A stretch of 22,097 bases of DNA, taken from the IMG/VR virus record IMGVR_UViG_3300030380_002846, positions 1 through 22,097 of that record; one strand, 5' to 3'. The translations under genes were made by a program, and so were the position numbers. Source of the stretch: a virus. Shown piece by piece: positions 20,199 to 22,097 of the stretch. Under the pieces are notes generated by a model. That model saw only the letters and a program-made list of their open reading frames with translations. It searched no databases and was not told the DNA's origin. The stretch's first letter is position 1, and every line of letters begins with the position of its first letter.

Positions 20199-22097
20199 CG
20201 GGCATCTTCCCCCCTTCTAGCATTTCATCAAATAATTCATCCATTTTCTTTAAGCTCTCAGGCGCAACCCTTTCGATCAGCCTTCTGTAAATAGCCGCCC
20301 TCTTGGGGTCTGTACCCATCAACGCCGTATAGTTTGCCATCATTTCTGTGGTGTGGCTCATTCGGATACCATCACCCAACGACACAAACTTGGAATAATA
20401 CCCTTTTCCGTGGCCTCTGCCAATCGCGGCATTTGACATTGCTTCCATGTAATCAGCTAGATACCCGCCCTCATCCATATGGCTATGACGCTCTAACCAA
20501 GCACTCCAACCAGCATTGCTAGAACCTTGGCCTACCCTGTTCACTTTCAAATCATTTAAGAAAAACAGGAAATCTTTTTTTCTGGCGGTGTTTTCATTAG
20601 CAATATTAAGCAATCCGATGGGGCCACCGCTCTTGGCTTGCCCTTTGCCGTTCACTCCGTCACCAAATAAAATAGCTATATCATCGTAGTCAAACCCTGA
20701 ACCTTTCAATATGTCATCAATCAGGTCTTTATCAAATTCCAAGTCATCTACTACATCAAAGAATCTTCCGTCTGTGGAGCGTTCTGTGTTTAGCCAAGAA
20801 CGGTAATTGTAAAACGATGGCCTGTTTGCAAACTCTTTAGGGTTTATGTCTAGCCCTCTGGTTTTCAAAAATGCCAACATACTAGCTTCGGCTTCAGCAT
20901 CTTTTTGTTTCAGCTTTGGACTGCGGTGCAGTTTTCTATCTGCAATTACAGTGGTCTTTAAGTCTGCGGATATACCGATCTGTGTAGAGTTGTCCCTCAG
21001 ATACCGACCCATCATATAATCAATGTGATGACCATACTCATGCCGCCACGTTGTTTTTGACCGTAATCCTAAAGCCTCACCGCCTCTTAATTGATCAGCG
21101 GTTTGCGCCATACTGATTTGCGGAACCTCATCTGAGTCTTTGCGATTCTTTCGGTAAAATGCGCGTTTGCTTTCACTGATTGTTTCCACTGGCCTTGTGA
21201 GAGCAACAACCTTGAAAACCTTGCTTGATGTGTTCCAGCCAGCTTGGTCATGGAACTCGATCTCATTGGCTGTTGCCGCACCGTAAGGTTGATTAGTTGC
21301 TGGCACTGGCTTCTGTGGCGCAACTGTATCCTCATCCTGAATGACCTCATCATCTGGATCGATATACAGCGTGACACAGCGGCAGTTGATGACGTTCTTG
21401 GCCCCGCCCTTTGGATCACCAGTGTATGCCATCGCTACACCGCCCACTATAAAGTCCTCATCTAGCGGAACCTCTGTGCCATTAGCCGCAACGTGTGTGG
21501 CTCTGGCTCTGGCATCCGATACCGCAACCCAGCGTTTCATCTGGTTGGGTATATTCAAGCTGGCATTTACCTGATGGTTAGCATAGCTGGCGGCGGAGTG
21601 CGTTTCTGTTCTGGCTATGGTGTTTGCCCTGTACCTACTGAAAGCCCCATCCAGTGAATCCCTGATGTTCTTGCCGATAGCGGCAACGCCCAGCCCTTCC
21701 TGTGCGCCTTGATTCACCACACGATTGATCTGCCGCATCGTGCTATTGCTTATCTGGGTAATCCTGATACCGCCTACATCCCTAATGTACTGGCGCACTA
21801 TGGCCTCAAACTGTCCGTCTTGCTTGCGATCCCTGATGACCCTCAAGCCAAACGCATCAATGACTGCACGGTAGTGACTGCCTAAAACGTCTGCCAGCCT
21901 GTCGGTCAAGCCCCTGTTAACAGTGTCCACATTGCCTGACCGCTGATATACCCTTGCCGCATCACGCCCCACACGGCTGAATGTAGATTGTAATTGCGAC
22001 CTCAAACGCCGCTCAAATCCCAGCCGTAATCGGTTCTGTTCTATAAACTCTTTTCTTGGGCTACGCTTTTGGCGTGATGATTTGCTGGATATTCGGA
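20188..22097 (-). CDS. MuF-like head protein fused to a zinc metallopeptidase-like domain (5' end outside window)
   Basis: The frame is open to the window edge. A TTG at 22005 could start a 605-residue product, but codons upstream give conserved-looking RQKRSPRKEFIEQNRLRLGF, so the true start lies outside. Numbering from the TTG, residues 80-215 are the Mu gpF-like domain: NSTMRQINRVVNQGAQEGLG, then ARTETHSAASYANHQ, RWVAVSDARARATHVAANG and NVINCRCVTLYIDPDDE. After a linker, residues 322-329 read HEYGHHID, a zincin HExxH site with Glu323 as base. Near the end, GRGHGKGYYSKF and HTTEMMANYT (551-560, Glu554 as possible third ligand) match other MuF-linked peptidases. MuF proteins sit at the portal and can be ejected. 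The enzyme's target is unknown: either capsid maturation or a host protein. Confidence 0.85.
   Translation of the reverse strand, partial: RISSKSSRQKRSPRKEFIEQNRLRLGFERRLRSQLQSTFSRVGRDAARVYQRSGNVDTVNRGLTDRLADVLGSHYRAVIDAFGLRVIRDRKQDGQFEAIVRQYIRDVGGIRITQISNSTMRQINRVVNQGAQEGLGVAAIGKNIRDSLDGAFSRYRANTIARTETHSAASYANHQVNASLNIPNQMKRWVAVSDARARATHVAANGTEVPLDEDFIVGGVAMAYTGDPKGGAKNVINCRCVTLYIDPDDEVIQDEDTVAPQKPVPATNQPYGAATANEIEFHDQAGWNTSSKVFKVVALTRPVETISESKRAFYRKNRKDSDEVPQISMAQTADQLRGGEALGLRSKTTWRHEYGHHIDYMMGRYLRDNSTQIGISADLKTTVIADRKLHRSPKLKQKDAEAEASMLAFLKTRGLDINPKEFANRPSFYNYRSWLNTERSTDGRFFDVVDDLEFDKDLIDDILKGSGFDYDDIAILFGDGVNGKGQAKSGGPIGLLNIANENTARKKDFLFFLNDLKVNRVGQGSSNAGWSAWLERHSHMDEGGYLADYMEAMSNAAIGRGHGKGYYSKFVSLGDGIRMSHTTEMMANYTALMGTDPKRAAIYRRLIERVAPESLKKMDELFDEMLEGGKMPDDI

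Noticed and set aside
22005-22005. Start of the MuF gene at the TTG of base 22005.
   Set aside because: The frame stays open to the window edge and the upstream codons encode conserved-looking basic sequence, so the gene begins outside the window.

Overview
The window is part of a tailed double-stranded DNA phage (or prophage) genome. It carries most of the head, connector and tail genes of a long-tailed, siphovirus-like particle with an HK97-fold capsid. About 20 kb of tightly packed genes run on the minus strand, with stops and starts overlapping by 1-13 bases or separated by a few bases. A short cassette on the plus strand (about 17.8-20.0 kb) interrupts them. Several tail families (gp10-type chaperone, TAC_6-like partner, DUF3168 terminator, TP901-type tail tube, phiE125 gp8-type connector) are the kinds found in alphaproteobacterial phages and gene transfer agents. 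The small fibre-like proteins resemble those of marine phages. A marine alphaproteobacterial host is therefore my best guess, but it is an inference. No integrase, terminase, portal, lysis gene, tRNA or CRISPR array is visible.

Layout in transcription order (high to low coordinates). 22097-20188: a Mu gpF-like head protein, open past the window edge, fused to a zinc-metallopeptidase-like C-terminal region. 20198-19977: a small, very acidic protein overlapping its end. 19980-17832: plus-strand cassette with its own promoters and terminator, encoding a zinc-binding protein, several unknown proteins and a 26-residue membrane peptide. 17629-15053: prohead protease, major capsid protein and probable decoration protein. 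15004-11148: small structural protein, tail hub protein and J-like tail tip protein. 11138-3376: about fourteen short proteins that look like tail appendage or fibre parts and their assembly helpers, with two sets of tandem paralogues. 3346-1506: head-tail connector, head-tail adaptor, gp10-like protein and tail terminator. 1490-1: tail tube protein, a small unknown, the tail assembly chaperone with a programmed -1 frameshift signal into a second chaperone frame, and the start of the tape measure protein.

The main points beyond routine annotation are: (1) a canonical GGGAAAC slippery heptamer, in frame, linking the two chaperone frames; (2) the MuF-metallopeptidase fusion followed by an acidic overlapping gene, which could be a phage-borne effector and partner; (3) the accessory cassette inside the morphogenesis operon, four of whose genes share a GACCAAA element just before the Shine-Dalgarno; (4) an unusual gene order, with tail tip and fibres between capsid and connector genes; and (5) a dense array of small appendage genes sharing N-terminal peptides.
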